Assembly: GCA_017893485.1 (NCBI GenBank)
Contig: CM030365.1
Span: 33,943,000-34,006,999, forward strand
DNA length: 64,000 nucleotides
Reading direction: 5' to 3'
DNA from: Hemerocallis citrina
Taxonomy: Eukaryota; Streptophyta; Magnoliopsida; Asparagales; Asphodelaceae
Below the pieces are notes generated by a model. That model ran no database searches and had not been told where the DNA came from. It saw only the letters and a program-made list of their open reading frames with translations. Positions 11,969 through 21,870 of the stretch are shown piece after piece (position 1 is the stretch's first letter; each line of letters begins with the position of its first letter). Both the position numbers and the translations under genes were made by a program.

Positions 11969-12359
11969 CTTGTCTATAGCCATACTCTGGGTGCCTAAGG
12001 CACCATAAGAGCAATACTCTTCTTAACAGAGCTTAGCATGCATATGAAAATAGCTTTCATGTTCAGGATACAACCGCGACAAATCCTGGTCTACCACTTT
12101 CTCCAGTTCAGCATTTCGGAAAAAATGGCCCCAGGTGCTTTCTACAAGATGTTAACCACACCAACAGTGAGTATTCTAGTAAGAAGGCAAACATCCATTG
12201 AGCAGAACCAACAAAAACACCACAGAAGCAAACAGAACCCAAAGTAATTTATAGAATATTAAGAGCAAGAAGTATACCTGGATTTTGAGATAAAGGGTTG
12301 TCCATGGTAAGGTCGGGAGATTTCAGATCTTTTAGATCCCGTGCATCGATCTCGTTCAT
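11969..12359 (-). pseudogene. captured TBC/Rab-GAP domain fragment
   Basis: Two minus-strand exons with canonical junctions: one ending at 12288 (LTMDNPLSQNP, GTATAC donor) and one at 12141-11969 (AG acceptor, GTAAGC donor). The second encodes TWGHFFRNAELEKVVDQDLS, then RLYPEHESYF, and later LLLWCLRHPEYGYRQ, the start of the TBC domain of plant Rab GTPase-activating proteins. Between SYF and LLLWC the frame shifts and a stop appears, with several codons missing, so the piece is dead. An in-frame ATG at 12359 lies in sequence unlike the family, suggesting a chimeric 5' end. The rest of the TBC domain, including its catalytic fingers, is absent. It sits inside the hAT element. Confidence 0.75.
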
Positions 12360-12695
12360 AACAGATCTTTTAGATCTCGTGCTTCGATCTCTCGACCTGC
12401 TGATCCCATGCTTCGATCTCTCGACCTGCGCGCCGTTTGTGTTCTCGAGAGCGGACGCGATGGAGACGGGGGATGGGGGAGAAGAGGAAGACGGGAGAAC
12501 GCGAGGTCGATGTGGAGTGGAATTGGGGATGGGGACTGGGAATTGGAGACGGGGGAGAACCGGAGAAGAGGAAGACGGGGAGGAGAAGAGGAATAGTCGA
12601 TTTGGGATTTTGGATCTGTAGAATACGGGATTTAGATTAGGGTTTAAGTTTACTGATATAAGTTTACTGATATAAGTATATAACTATTAAATATA
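12360..12695 (-). other. GC-rich leader-like sequence within hAT
   Basis: On the minus strand this is CT- and GC-rich with repeats of AGATCGAAGCA-type and resembles a 5' untranslated leader for the captured TBC fragment. Overlapping plus-strand ORFs here (12298-12640) are purine-rich shadows. Confidence 0.35.
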
Positions 12696-12704
12696 TATAT
12701 TAAA

Positions 12705-13000
12705 GGGCAAAAGCCAAAGTACCCCCCCCAACGTTTGGCCCGAGTACAAAATGCCCATACAACGTTTGAAAAAGTACAATAAACCCATGCTTCCGTTAAC
12801 TTAACCATTTCCGTTAAGTTATAATTATTAAATTACTTTTGTACCCTTACCCTTTCATATTAAATCTCTTTCTTTCCTTTCTTCATTCTTTTTTTCTTCC
12901 TCATGAATTTGACCTCATGAATTTGAAGTGTCTTAGGAGTGGCTCGACAGTGGAAAAATTAAAGGTAAATCTCCATGTATTTGAATTGAGTCAGCTAAAT
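12705..13000. repeat. left terminal inverted repeat of MULE
   Basis: Matches in inverse the sequence 19969-20239 plus 13985-14019; the match fades after GAGTCAGCTAAAT near 13000. It includes a poly-C stretch and CTTTCTTTCC-type runs. Confidence 0.8.
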
Positions 13001-13179
13001 ATGACAGAATTTGACCTCATGTATTTGCCGGCTTTTCTTTTCTGAATTTTAAACAGTTGAACCTTTCCATATTATTCCTAAATTTATGACTATGTCGAAT
13101 TTAGCACACAAGTAACATGCATATTGTACTGCCCTTTGTGCTTGTACTCATTGCTGCCTCCACTAATTTCTGCTGACAG

Positions 13180-13274
13180 ATGGTGCTGGTGGTAAAGGAA
13201 CGTGGGGCAAACTACTCTACACCGATTTGAATTCTACCCTCGACCGAAATGATCCAAATTATGACAGTGATGAG
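13180..13274 (+). pseudogene. captured MA3-domain (PDCD4/MRF-like) exon
   Basis: One exon-like block with AG before and GTAGGT after, encoding DGAGGKGTWGKLLYTD and then DRNDPNYDSDE. This matches the conserved N-terminal segment of plant MA3-domain translation regulators (MRF/ECIP1, related to PDCD4), usually GGKGTWGGLLDTD and DPNYDSGEE. Those proteins bind translation initiation factors. No MA3 domain follows; the neighbouring sequence is intron-like. Position inside the MULE marks it as a captured fragment. Confidence 0.75.
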
Positions 13275-13984
13275 GTAGGTATGAGCATCCATCACTACAT
13301 CCAAAATTATGTATTGCATCAAGCCTTCCGCCCTCTTTTCTGTGTCTCCCTCCCCTGCTCCCTCTGCATGTGTATGTACTAATACTAATTCAAATTCAAT
13401 CCTTCATCCAACATTATGGTAATCAAAAGTTATGGGCTCTTGAACATGTCTTTGTGCATGCATGAGCCTATCCTTGTGCTTCAAATATGTATATCTATAT
13501 ATATTTTTTGAAATTTAAAAAAAAAAGAAAAGAAGAAGAAATGTATGTTTTTGTGTGTCGGATCTGCATGTACTAGTGTGCCTGGAAAAGATAGCAAATC
13601 ATGATCAGTGCAAATAGTTATGTGACTGGTTTTCAAAAACAAATACTAACGGAATTGTATCATCTACCATAGAGAATCTGGCGGCTAGATTTGCAGATAA
13701 AAGTTTAAATGGTAATGCCTCGTAATTAGGTGGAAACATTTGGAACTACGGAAAAAGCAAAAGTGGAGAGTATAGAAACTACTACACCATAGTATCTGGA
13801 GATATGGAAACACTGAAAAAGGAGAAAAACAGTAATACATGTGAAACAAGTATAAGCGAGAAGTTGACTGAACAAACCTAAGGATTATGAAGATGCCAAA
13901 AAATGTGAAAGATTATATTGAAATAGGTGTGATACTGAGTCTGGTATGTGTATGCCAGCATGTCCATATTTTATGCGACATGGA
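13275..13984. other. MULE interior, no gene recognised
   Basis: Probably starts with captured intron sequence behind the MA3-type exon. No further exon, transposase or repeat structure could be identified. Confidence 0.4.
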
Positions 13985-14019
13985 GATTCAAATACATTTA
14001 ACTGACTCAATTCAAATAC

Positions 14020-14286
14020 TGTTAAATCTGAGTTGGGTAAATTAGGGTTAGGGTTAATCTCTAGCCGCTTAAGATATTATACCCTGCTTATCAGTATTGG
14101 AATGTCACAGGATACTACCTCTAGACCAGCTTATATAGAGATTGGACTGGGTTTAGGGTACTGGGCTTTTAGCCCACTCAACCCGTTCCAATATTAATAC
14201 ATAACACGTGTAAACCCGTGTTGCCCCATAGAATAATATACACAATATTATCCTATTATAATGAGAATATACATATACATCCAACA
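14020..14286 (-). repeat. 3' LTR of nested Copia element
   Basis: 267 bp, direct repeat of 19697-19963 with three visible mismatches. Confidence 0.92.
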
Positions 14287-14297
14287 ATCTCCTCCTA
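14287..14297 (-). other. polypurine tract of nested Copia element
   Basis: Minus strand TAGGAGGAGAT immediately before the 3' LTR. Confidence 0.7.
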
Positions 14298-15280
14298 TAT
14301 TCTCAGTATATTAGGCTAAGCAATGTTATAATATTGGATCACAAAAATTCAAACATTATTGAATCATAAAGAACATGGATCATAGACTAAATCAATTATA
14401 ACTTGAATAGTTCAAATATGACTAAACCAAAATAATCAAATAGTTCTAAAACCATAAATGAATAGTTCACAAAGACTAAACCAACAAAGCAAAATCATAA
14501 TCTCAAGTCAACCAAACAATAAACTTCAAAATAAACGAAAAGTTTTAAGCTCAATCAAATAAAGAGTCTTAAACTTAAAATAGAAGTTTCTCCAAGCAAT
14601 TGACAAACTATTCTTGCAAGTTCTTTTGTGTCTACTCCTCCATATCGAGCAAATCATCATTCTCAAAATCAAAGTTGACTGATTCATTTCCATTGCCTTT
14701 GCTGCCATCTGTTTAAACATAACACATAGAAATCTCATGAGTCGCTTCTCTTAGAGTTCAAATGAAATGTATAAGAGTATCTAGTTCATGCTAAAGAACT
14801 TAGTACAATTCAACATAGATATGCAAAGGTACATCATAAGCATCACAATCAAGTATCTTTATCAAAATAAAGTACAAGAACTATTATAGTTTCTACACAA
14901 GAACTATACTGTGTTTCATGTTGGAATGATAGAATTGTTAGATCAATTATGGTTAAGTTCTGAATCATCAAGATTGGAATGAAACATAAACCCCATAAAA
15001 GAGATATATCATCAAAGTTGGAATGATATAACAACAGTTCTAAACATCGGAAACACATCGACAAATTTTCATGCTTTCTTTTGGAATAAAAGATAATTTT
15101 ATGTAAGTTTTGAACCATATATAACATCATCAAATTTGGAATGAAGTTATATATCAACAATAAATACATAGAACTTTTCTAATTATCTAAAGCATGTCAA
15201 CTGTCAAGATTGATGCTTAAAGTTTGAACTACTCTATGGCTCTCAACTTTGGATTCTAATTTATCAAAATAACTAGGGTG
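14298..15280 (-). other. 3' non-coding region of nested Copia element
   Basis: AT-rich, about 1 kb between the pol stop and the polypurine tract. TTGGAATGA-like words recur loosely (14920-15150). Short ORFs here are not convincing. Confidence 0.5.
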
Positions 15281-17567
15281 TTAAAACTTATCCTCAAATG
15301 TTTTTAACCCCATTTCCCCCACAGTTTTGATAATTAGATCTCTACTTAGTCCTTTTGTAAAGGCATCAGCCACATTCTTTTCTGATCGTACATCAATAAG
15401 GGCAATTGTCCCTTGTTTAATGAGATAGTTCAACTTGGCCTGTCTAAGGCTCACAACACGTCTCTTACCATTGTAGAGAGTGTTGTTAGCTACAATATTT
15501 GCAGCTTGATTGTCACAATAAAGACTGAGAGTGGTTACTCTAAACCTTCTCAAAGGAATATCTAACAATAGCTCTTTTATCCATTCCGCTTCTTCACCAG
15601 CAGAAGATAGCGCAAAGAGTTCTGACTCCATGGATAAAAAGGCAAGACCAGGTTGTCTTTTAGATTTCCATGACACAGCTGCTCCTCCTAGTGTAAACAC
15701 ATAACCACTAGTGGACCTACTGTCACCATTTCCTGAGCACCACGATGCATCAGAGTATCCCTCTAGTACTGAAGGATAACCAGAGTAGCACAAAGTAAAC
15801 TCTTGAGTACCGTTTAGGTATCCCAGTAGCCTCTCAAGGGCATTCCAGTGTAATTGACTAGGATTGCTAGTGAACCTGCTCAGCATGCCTATCGCAAAGG
15901 CTATGTCAGGTCTAGTGCATGTCATTGCATACATGAGACTCCCAATAAGTTTAGAGTAATCTAACTGTCTCACTGTTGTACCATCGTTAGGTGTCAACTT
16001 TTTAGTATTATCATAAGGTGTATTAAACCTTTTGCAATCACTGTATCCCCAGTCCTTCAACACACTTTTAATATAGTGGGATTGGCTAAGGGTTATTCCT
16101 TGCCTTCTAAAGCCCACTCTCGTACCCAATATGGTGTCCACAATACCTAGGTCTTTCATATTGAATTGTTTGGATAGCATGGTTTTGACTTCTATAACAA
16201 TAGAGAGGTCACTTCCAACAACTAGCAAGTCATCAACATACAAGCAAATAATGACAATTTTATTCGATTCATCACGATAATAAAGGCATTTGTCAGAATT
16301 ACTAGATTCAAAACCTAAGCTCTTTATTGTTTTATCAAATTTTTCATGCCACAATTTTGGTGCTTGTTTTAGACCATACAAAGATTTTATTAACTTGCAA
16401 ACCTTATGTTCTGAACCTTTAAGTACAAAACCTTCAGGTTGATTCATATAGATTTCTTCATTGAGATCGCCGTTTAGGAAAGCAGTCTTAACATCCATTT
16501 GATGAATAACAAATTTTTCAATAGATGCTATGGCTAGAAGAATCCTTATTGTAGCAATGTGGCAAACTGGTGAATAAACATCAAAATAATCCACCCCACT
16601 TTGTTGAGTATAACCTTTAGCTACTAAGCGTGCTTTATACTTAGCTACAATTCCATCAGGATTAAGTTTCTTCTTCAAGACCCACTTGTTTCCTATAGTT
16701 TTAGCCCCTACTGGCAAATTAACCAATTCCCAAGTGTTGTTCTGCAATAAAGAATCCATTTCATCATCAATTGCTTCTTTCCAAAGCAAACCATCCCTAG
16801 ACCTTAAGGCTTCCTTAACACTAACAGGGTCAGCTGCTAGTGCATAAGTCACGAAGTCATCTCCACAGGTTCTAGGTGTTTTATCTCTTGTAGAGAATCT
16901 TCTTAATTCAACATTATGTGAGGGTTCAGTGTCTGTTGAAATATATCTAGATTCCTGTTGTGGATCATTCCTTGTGTCTGCAGGTTCAGATAATGAGATG
17001 CCTTTATCTTTGATGAACATATCTTCAAAGAAATCTGCATCTCTTGATTCTATTATTTTGTTGAGAGATAGATCTAAAAATCTGTCTGTAGCACTATCAA
17101 CTGCACTACCCAAATACACACACGTATTTGTTCGAGGTCCCACTTTAGGCCTTCTAGGGTCAGGTATCCTAACAAAAGCAATACAGCCCCATGTTCTTAA
17201 TTTATTAAAATTAGGTGTGTGCTTATGCCACAATTCGTACGGTGTAGCAGGTAACTTAGAGTGTGGCAACATGTTCAAAATATTATTAGCAGTTAATACA
17301 GCCTCACCCCAAAATTGTGAAGGTAATCCAGCAGTCAATAACATAGAATTCAACATCTCTGTGAGTGTTCGATTCTTTCTTTCGGCGATACCATTTGACT
17401 GTGGTGAGTAGGGTGTTGTAGTTTCTGCTATGATTCCATGTGAGTTACAAAATTCTCTGAATCCTAATGAAACATATTCGCCACCTCTATCTGATCTAAA
17501 TCTTTTAATTTTAGCATCTAACTGATTCTCAACACGGTCCTTAAATTCTTTGAATTTTTCTAGTGCT
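15281..17567 (-). pseudogene. Copia pol, 3' part (integrase end, RT, RNase H)
   Basis: The frame is open from about 17567, just after a one-base loss, to a stop at 15281. Visible in order: integrase second and third acidic positions (FRSDRGGEY, SNGIAERKNRTL), a linker, RT with [39 protein letters not shown] and YVDDLLVVG, and RNase H with YSDASWCSG, SMESELFAL and YCDNQAA. All RT and RNase H landmarks are present, so only the frameshift upstream prevents a full polyprotein. The first ATG in this frame is at 17356, but the real product would be read from gag. Confidence 0.88.
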
Positions 17568-19132
17568 CATCCTTAGTTTTTAACAGATAAATGTGACAAT
17601 ATCTAGAGTAATCATCTATAAAGGTGATTAAGTACTTCCGACCTCCTTGTGTCATAAAACTCTTGAAATCACATATGTCAGAATGTATCAACTCAAGTAG
17701 TTGTGTACTCCTAGAGACGGTACGAAAAGGTCTTCTAGTTATCTTTGTTTGAGCACACACTTCACATTTGTCACCTTTAATGGATGTGTCAATCGGCAAG
17801 TTAAAAGTTTTAGCAACATTAAGAATCTTAACATAGTTCACATGTCCCAGCCTATTATGCCATGTATGTGGACTACACAATTTGGAACTAATATTGTTGA
17901 TTACTTCATCTGCTAAACTAATTCTGAACATGCCATTAACTAAATAAGCACAACCAAAATAAAAAGAATTTACAGACAAGATAGCTTTACCACTAATCAT
18001 AGTAACAACCATACCAGCATGATTTAGTAAGCTAATAGAGATCAAGTTCTTAGCTAAAGCAGGTACATATTTAACATTTCGTAAAATTAAAGTTTTACCT
18101 GAGGAGAGACTGAGATTCGTTGTCCCGGTCCGAAGCACCTTCACTGATTCTCCATTTGCCATTGAAACTGATTCATTTGCAGCTCTCAGATCAGATAGTA
18201 GGGTCTCATCGTTGCAAGCATGACAGGTGGCTCCCGAGTCCAACAACCAACTAGCAGAGGTACTGGCCTTTACATCACCAACAACACAAAGAAAATTGGT
18301 GGGCTCAGTTTTCCCCTCCAACAAGTTCACCTTTTCCATGTTGGGTTGTTCCACTTTGGGTAGCCTGCACTCAGAGGCATGATGTCCCCACTTTCTGCAG
18401 TTGTAGCATTTCCCTTTCTTTTTAGCAATTTTCTTCGTGACTTCTAACTTAGTTGGTTCACCTTTAAAATTAAACTTGTTCTTCTTGAACTTAGGAGTGC
18501 GTTTGGTATTGGTTAACACATTAGCAGTAGAAATTTGTTTATTAACCAATTCCAAATTCATCCTAGTTCTAGTCTCATCTTCAACTTTGATGCAACGTTT
18601 TAGATGTGCAAGTTTAATCTGTTCAGGCAACCTATACATCTCAGTCGTAAAAGATAGCCACGAAGCAGGTAACTTATAAATTATTGCTCCAGTAAGGAAC
18701 TCATCACACACAGTAATATTTTCAGTTTTTAGTTTCCCTACCAGATTTTCTAAATCTGTTACCTGAGGAAGGATTGCATTTTCTTCTTTAAAAGTGAAAC
18801 CCATGAACTTATCAACTAGATGTGCCTTAGAAACTTTCTCTTCTTTCTTAAATTCATCTAGTAGATTATCCCAAATTTGTTTAGCAGTTTCATATTTCAT
18901 ACACACGTCTGCAAGGCGATCTGATATGCTATTCAATAAGAATTCTCTACATAAGTCTTCATCAGTTACCCATGTTGCATCGTCAACATCTTCAACACAT
19001 TCATCATATGTTGTTTGGCATGTGTAGAATATTTTCATGAATTTCATCCCGTATTGGGCTTTTCTTTTCCAACTATTAAACTCAGCACTACTAAATCCCT
19101 CTAATTTGGGAACCTCGTACGACGACTATGTT
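17560..19132 (-). pseudogene. Copia gag, protease and integrase start
   Basis: The 495-codon frame starting at 19047 contains a gag core (LLNSISDRLADVCMKYETAK), the zinc knuckle CYNCRKWGHHASEC, the protease motif WLLDSGATCHAC, GAG-pre-integrase (WHNRLGHVNYVK) and the integrase start (IHSDICDF, FIDDYSRY). It stops at 17560 because of a one-base deletion in the codons after KTKDE. An upstream ATG at 19132 (MEKHSRR) lies in a shifted frame with a stop a few codons on, and the family-like reading resumes before 19047, so a second indel sits near 19105. Confidence 0.88.
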
Positions 19133-19696
19133 TTTCCATCACAAAGGAATAAACAAGGATATTCCCAAAGGTAGAGAGTTCTTTCTAAACAGTTACTACT
19201 TATTGATTTAGTAAAGAGAAAGTAAAGAGTTTAGAATGGACCGATCTGTAGAGCACACAGCAATGAATCAAAAGAGCCCAAATCTGATCCGATCTGATCT
19301 AGTCCTGGACTCCAACAGCAATGAAGAACAAGCCCCTTTGATTCGATCCCCCTTTGATTCGATCTGATCTATCCCCAGACTCCAACAGCAATGGAGAAAC
19401 AAGCCACTGGATTCGATCTGATCAAATGCAACTGATTGAGGGGAGGAAGACGACCGGAAGGCGAGCGGGATCGCGACGGCTTCGGCGACGGCTTCGCTCT
19501 GGTCACGACGGCTTCGGATCTGGATCGCGACGGCTTCGGCGACGGCTTCGCTCTGGTCGCGACGGCTTCGGATCTGGATCGCGACGTCGGCGCTCGAGAT
19601 CTTGTCGACTCAGATCAGGATCAGCGACGGCGATGGCGGCGGCCAACGTGATCGGAGGTAGCGCCGTCAGAGGTAGTTTTCTTAATATCTTAAGAT
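19133..19696 (-). other. 5' leader of nested Copia element with short tandem repeats
   Basis: GC-rich. Two copies of a unit of about 66 bp (GACGGCTTCGGCGACGGCTT start) occupy about 19473-19600, and GATCTGATC words recur at 19280-19425. Plus-strand ORFs through this stretch are repeat artefacts. Confidence 0.6.
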
Positions 19697-19963
19697 TGTT
19701 AAATCTGAGTTGGGTAAATTAGGGTTAGGGTTAATCTCTAGCCGCTTAAGATATTATACCCTGCTTATCAGTATTGGAATGTCACATGATACTACCTCTA
19801 GACCAGCTTATATAGAGATTAGACTGGGTTTAGGGTACTGGGCTTTTAGCCCACTCAACTCGTTCCAATATTAATACATAACACGTGTAAACCCGTGTTG
19901 CCCCATAGAATAATATACACAATATTATCCTATTATAATGAGAATATACATATACATCCAACA
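19697..19963 (-). repeat. 5' LTR of nested Copia element
   Basis: 267 bp, direct repeat of 14020-14286. The sequence just inside it (minus strand ATCTTAAGATATTAAG) is not the usual initiator-Met primer site TGGTATCAGAGC, and I could not find another. Confidence 0.92.
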
Positions 19964-19968
19964 AATAC

Positions 19969-20239
19969 ATGGAGATTTACCTTTAATTTTTCCACTGTCG
20001 AGCCACTCCTAAGCCACTTCAAATTCATGAGGTCAAATTCATGAGGAAGAAAAAAAGAATGAAGAAAGGAAAGAAAGAGATTTAATATGAAAGGGTAAGG
20101 GTACAAAAGTAATTTAATAATTATAACTTAACGGAAATGGTTAAGTTAACGGAAGCATGGGTTTATTGTACTTTTTCAAACGTTGTATGTGCATTTTGTA
20201 CTCTGGTCAAACGTTGGGGGGGTACTTTGGCTTTTGCCC
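19969..20239. repeat. right terminal inverted repeat of MULE (outer part)
   Basis: Inverse of 12705-12975. The inner end of this repeat lies at 13985-14019, separated by the Copia insertion, which duplicated AATAC. Confidence 0.8.
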
Positions 20240-20248
20240 TATATTAAA

Positions 20249-20445
20249 TTAAGCGGATATCCGTATCCGAATCCGCTTTTTTAGGAATATCCGTATCCGT
20301 ATCCGAATCCGAATTTTTTTGGATTTGGATATCCGAATCCGTATCCGTATCCGCCCGGATACGGATTTTTCATATCCGTATCCGCAAAAAAATCGGATTC
20401 GGATGCGGACAGAATCGGATATATCCTTATCCGAAAGCACCCCTA
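20249..20445. repeat. right subterminal GGATAC array of hAT element
   Basis: Dense ATCCGTATCCG repeats next to the right terminal inverted repeat, mirroring 10084-10275. The MULE inserted at its inner edge. Confidence 0.85.
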
Positions 20446-20453
20446 CTAAGGGT

Positions 20454-21870
20454 ATTACAGTTTTACACTATTTGCTATAGGAGTTCTTCCAATCTAGAGA
20501 GTAGCTGAGGGTTGTGTCAAGGTCGAAGAAATCGAACACCACTTGACACACTCCCAGGTATTGGCTAATAATAAATGCGTTTATGTGGATAGCTCATTGT
20601 CGAGGAATAGTTCCTTGACCCCCTAACACAATATATCTCGCCAAAATTTCGTAAAGCAATCGATACATAGTCTCTAGATACCTCTCCAAAACCATGAAGG
20701 GAGCCTATGCTGAAGGGAGCATAAGCTCTCGATACCACTCTCCCAAACCATGAAGTCCTCGGCCCCACTGAATGCCTTCATCCCGTGAACCCTTTCCCAT
20801 GAGATAATATGGTACGAATACTTGGCACACCCTTCATCACACCCTTCATCATGTTAGTGGAACATCTTCTACCACTATTTTTCTAGCTAGCGGAGCATGG
20901 CACACCCTTCATCATGTTAGTAGAATATCTTCTACCACCATTTTTGCTTCATCATGTTAGTAGATCTTCTACCACCATTTTTCTAGTTAGCGGAGCATGG
21001 TTCGTGTACTTAATTTCAACAATTTTTTCCGGTTTCTCCCCCCCACATCCGTTCCGCACAAATGATTCAATTCAATTTCTACGTGGGTCGTTATTAACGT
21101 GGCTTGTCCAAAAGTCGTTTACTCACGTGAGGTAGAGAATCACAACTTGAATAATTCTTGCAATTTTTCTCTGAATAAATAAAAGGGAGACAAAAGGATG
21201 CCCACTCGATCCATGTACCGTAGTAACTGAGTTCAATGAAAGTTTTTCTTGAATTCAATGGAAATAAAAAACATTAAACCTTAGAAATGGGGCTGCCAAC
21301 AACATATCATACAGAAGTCAACAGTGAGATCTTTTGCATATGATCTTCTCCCCGTATTCAGTTTCACAGAGTGAGCACAAATTCGATCCCTACTAATTGT
21401 CAAATCATTTTCCAAACTATGCTTGCTTTTCCAAATAATTCTCTTAACATCCTCCAGTAGAATAAAAGTACGAAAACGGAAAACATATCTTCGTCCTCGA
21501 AGCATTAAGCCTCAATTATTCAAAAAGTAGGCATTTTCGGAAACTAATTGGATTATTGTCCTTTGAACCCAAATTGCAACACAACAAACTCTTTACGCAC
21601 AAAATAAGGAAATACTAAAATAATTACAGGAAGAGCAGAAAACAATATCAATTGGCTGCCATAAATCACCATGGTAGAATCAAAACTGTATTCAACTGAA
21701 ACCTAGTCCAATGGTTTTTTTTATGTTACAATTTCGATCGTAGACCTTCGGCTACAACCAATGAACCGTAAAGCATATCAGGTAGCTCCTTACCTAGTAT
21801 CCACCATTCTTGCCTGGATTTTACTGTCCCGGTAAAGCATCAGCCCTTTACAGACAATCCCCAACATTAT
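20454..21870. other. flank between hAT and the IPCS stop codon
   Basis: No gene seen. The part next to 21871 should be the 3' untranslated region of IPCS on the minus strand; I could not place its poly(A) signal. A minus-strand ORF at 21281-21505 has no recognised motif. Tandem repeats occur at 20838-21000. Confidence 0.45.
20838..21000. repeat. short tandem repeats, about 63 bp unit
   Basis: Nearly three units beginning CACACCCTTCATCATGTTAG, with TCTTCTACCACCATTTTT and CTAGCGGAGCATGG; the second unit is shortened. Confidence 0.75.

Larger units (their letters stand above)
14020..19963 (-). mobile_element. Ty1/Copia retrotransposon, near-complete and young
   Basis: Two 267-bp LTRs (TGTTA...CAACA as read on plus) flank gag-pol on the minus strand. 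The target duplication AATAC is exact (14015-14019 and 19964-19968). By eye the LTRs differ at three sites, about 99% identity. Order on the minus strand: 5' LTR, GC-rich leader, gag with CCHC knuckle, protease, integrase, RT, RNase H, non-coding tail, polypurine tract, 3' LTR. Two frameshifts disable it. It sits inside the right inverted repeat of the MULE. Confidence 0.93.
12705..20239. mobile_element. Pack-MULE (Mutator-like, non-autonomous)
   Basis: Starts GGGCAAAAGCCAAAGTAC and ends with its inverse, GTACTTTGGCTTTTGCCC. The terminal inverted repeats are about 300 bp long. The 9-bp TATATTAAA is directly repeated at 12696-12704 and 20240-20248, the Mutator target-site size. After removing the nested Copia element about 1.6 kb remains. 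No MURA transposase is visible. The interior carries an exon of an MA3-domain gene. It is inserted in the hAT element. Confidence 0.85.
10084..20445. mobile_element. hAT element with captured gene pieces, hosting a nested MULE
   Basis: Left end TAGGGATGCTTTCGGAT and right end ATCCGAAAGCACCCCTA are near-perfect inverted repeats. The 8-bp sequence CTAAGGGT is directly repeated at 10076-10083 and 20446-20453, the target-site size of hAT transposons. Both subterminal regions are packed with GGATACGGAT-like repeats. Subtracting the nested MULE leaves an element of about 2.8 kb with no transposase visible. Its interior holds minus-strand exons of host genes, so it is a non-autonomous Pack-type hAT. 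Confidence 0.85.

Noticed and set aside
12298..12640. Three overlapping plus-strand ORFs rich in Gly, Arg and Glu
   Set aside because: They read a purine-rich strand opposite the leader of the captured TBC fragment; no conserved motif and mutually overlapping.
19354..19722. Plus-strand Arg-rich ORFs
   Set aside because: Created by the GC-rich tandem repeats in the Copia leader and antisense to the element.
20838..21000. Possible CRISPR-like array
   Set aside because: Few long imperfect tandem units without unique spacers, in a plant genome.
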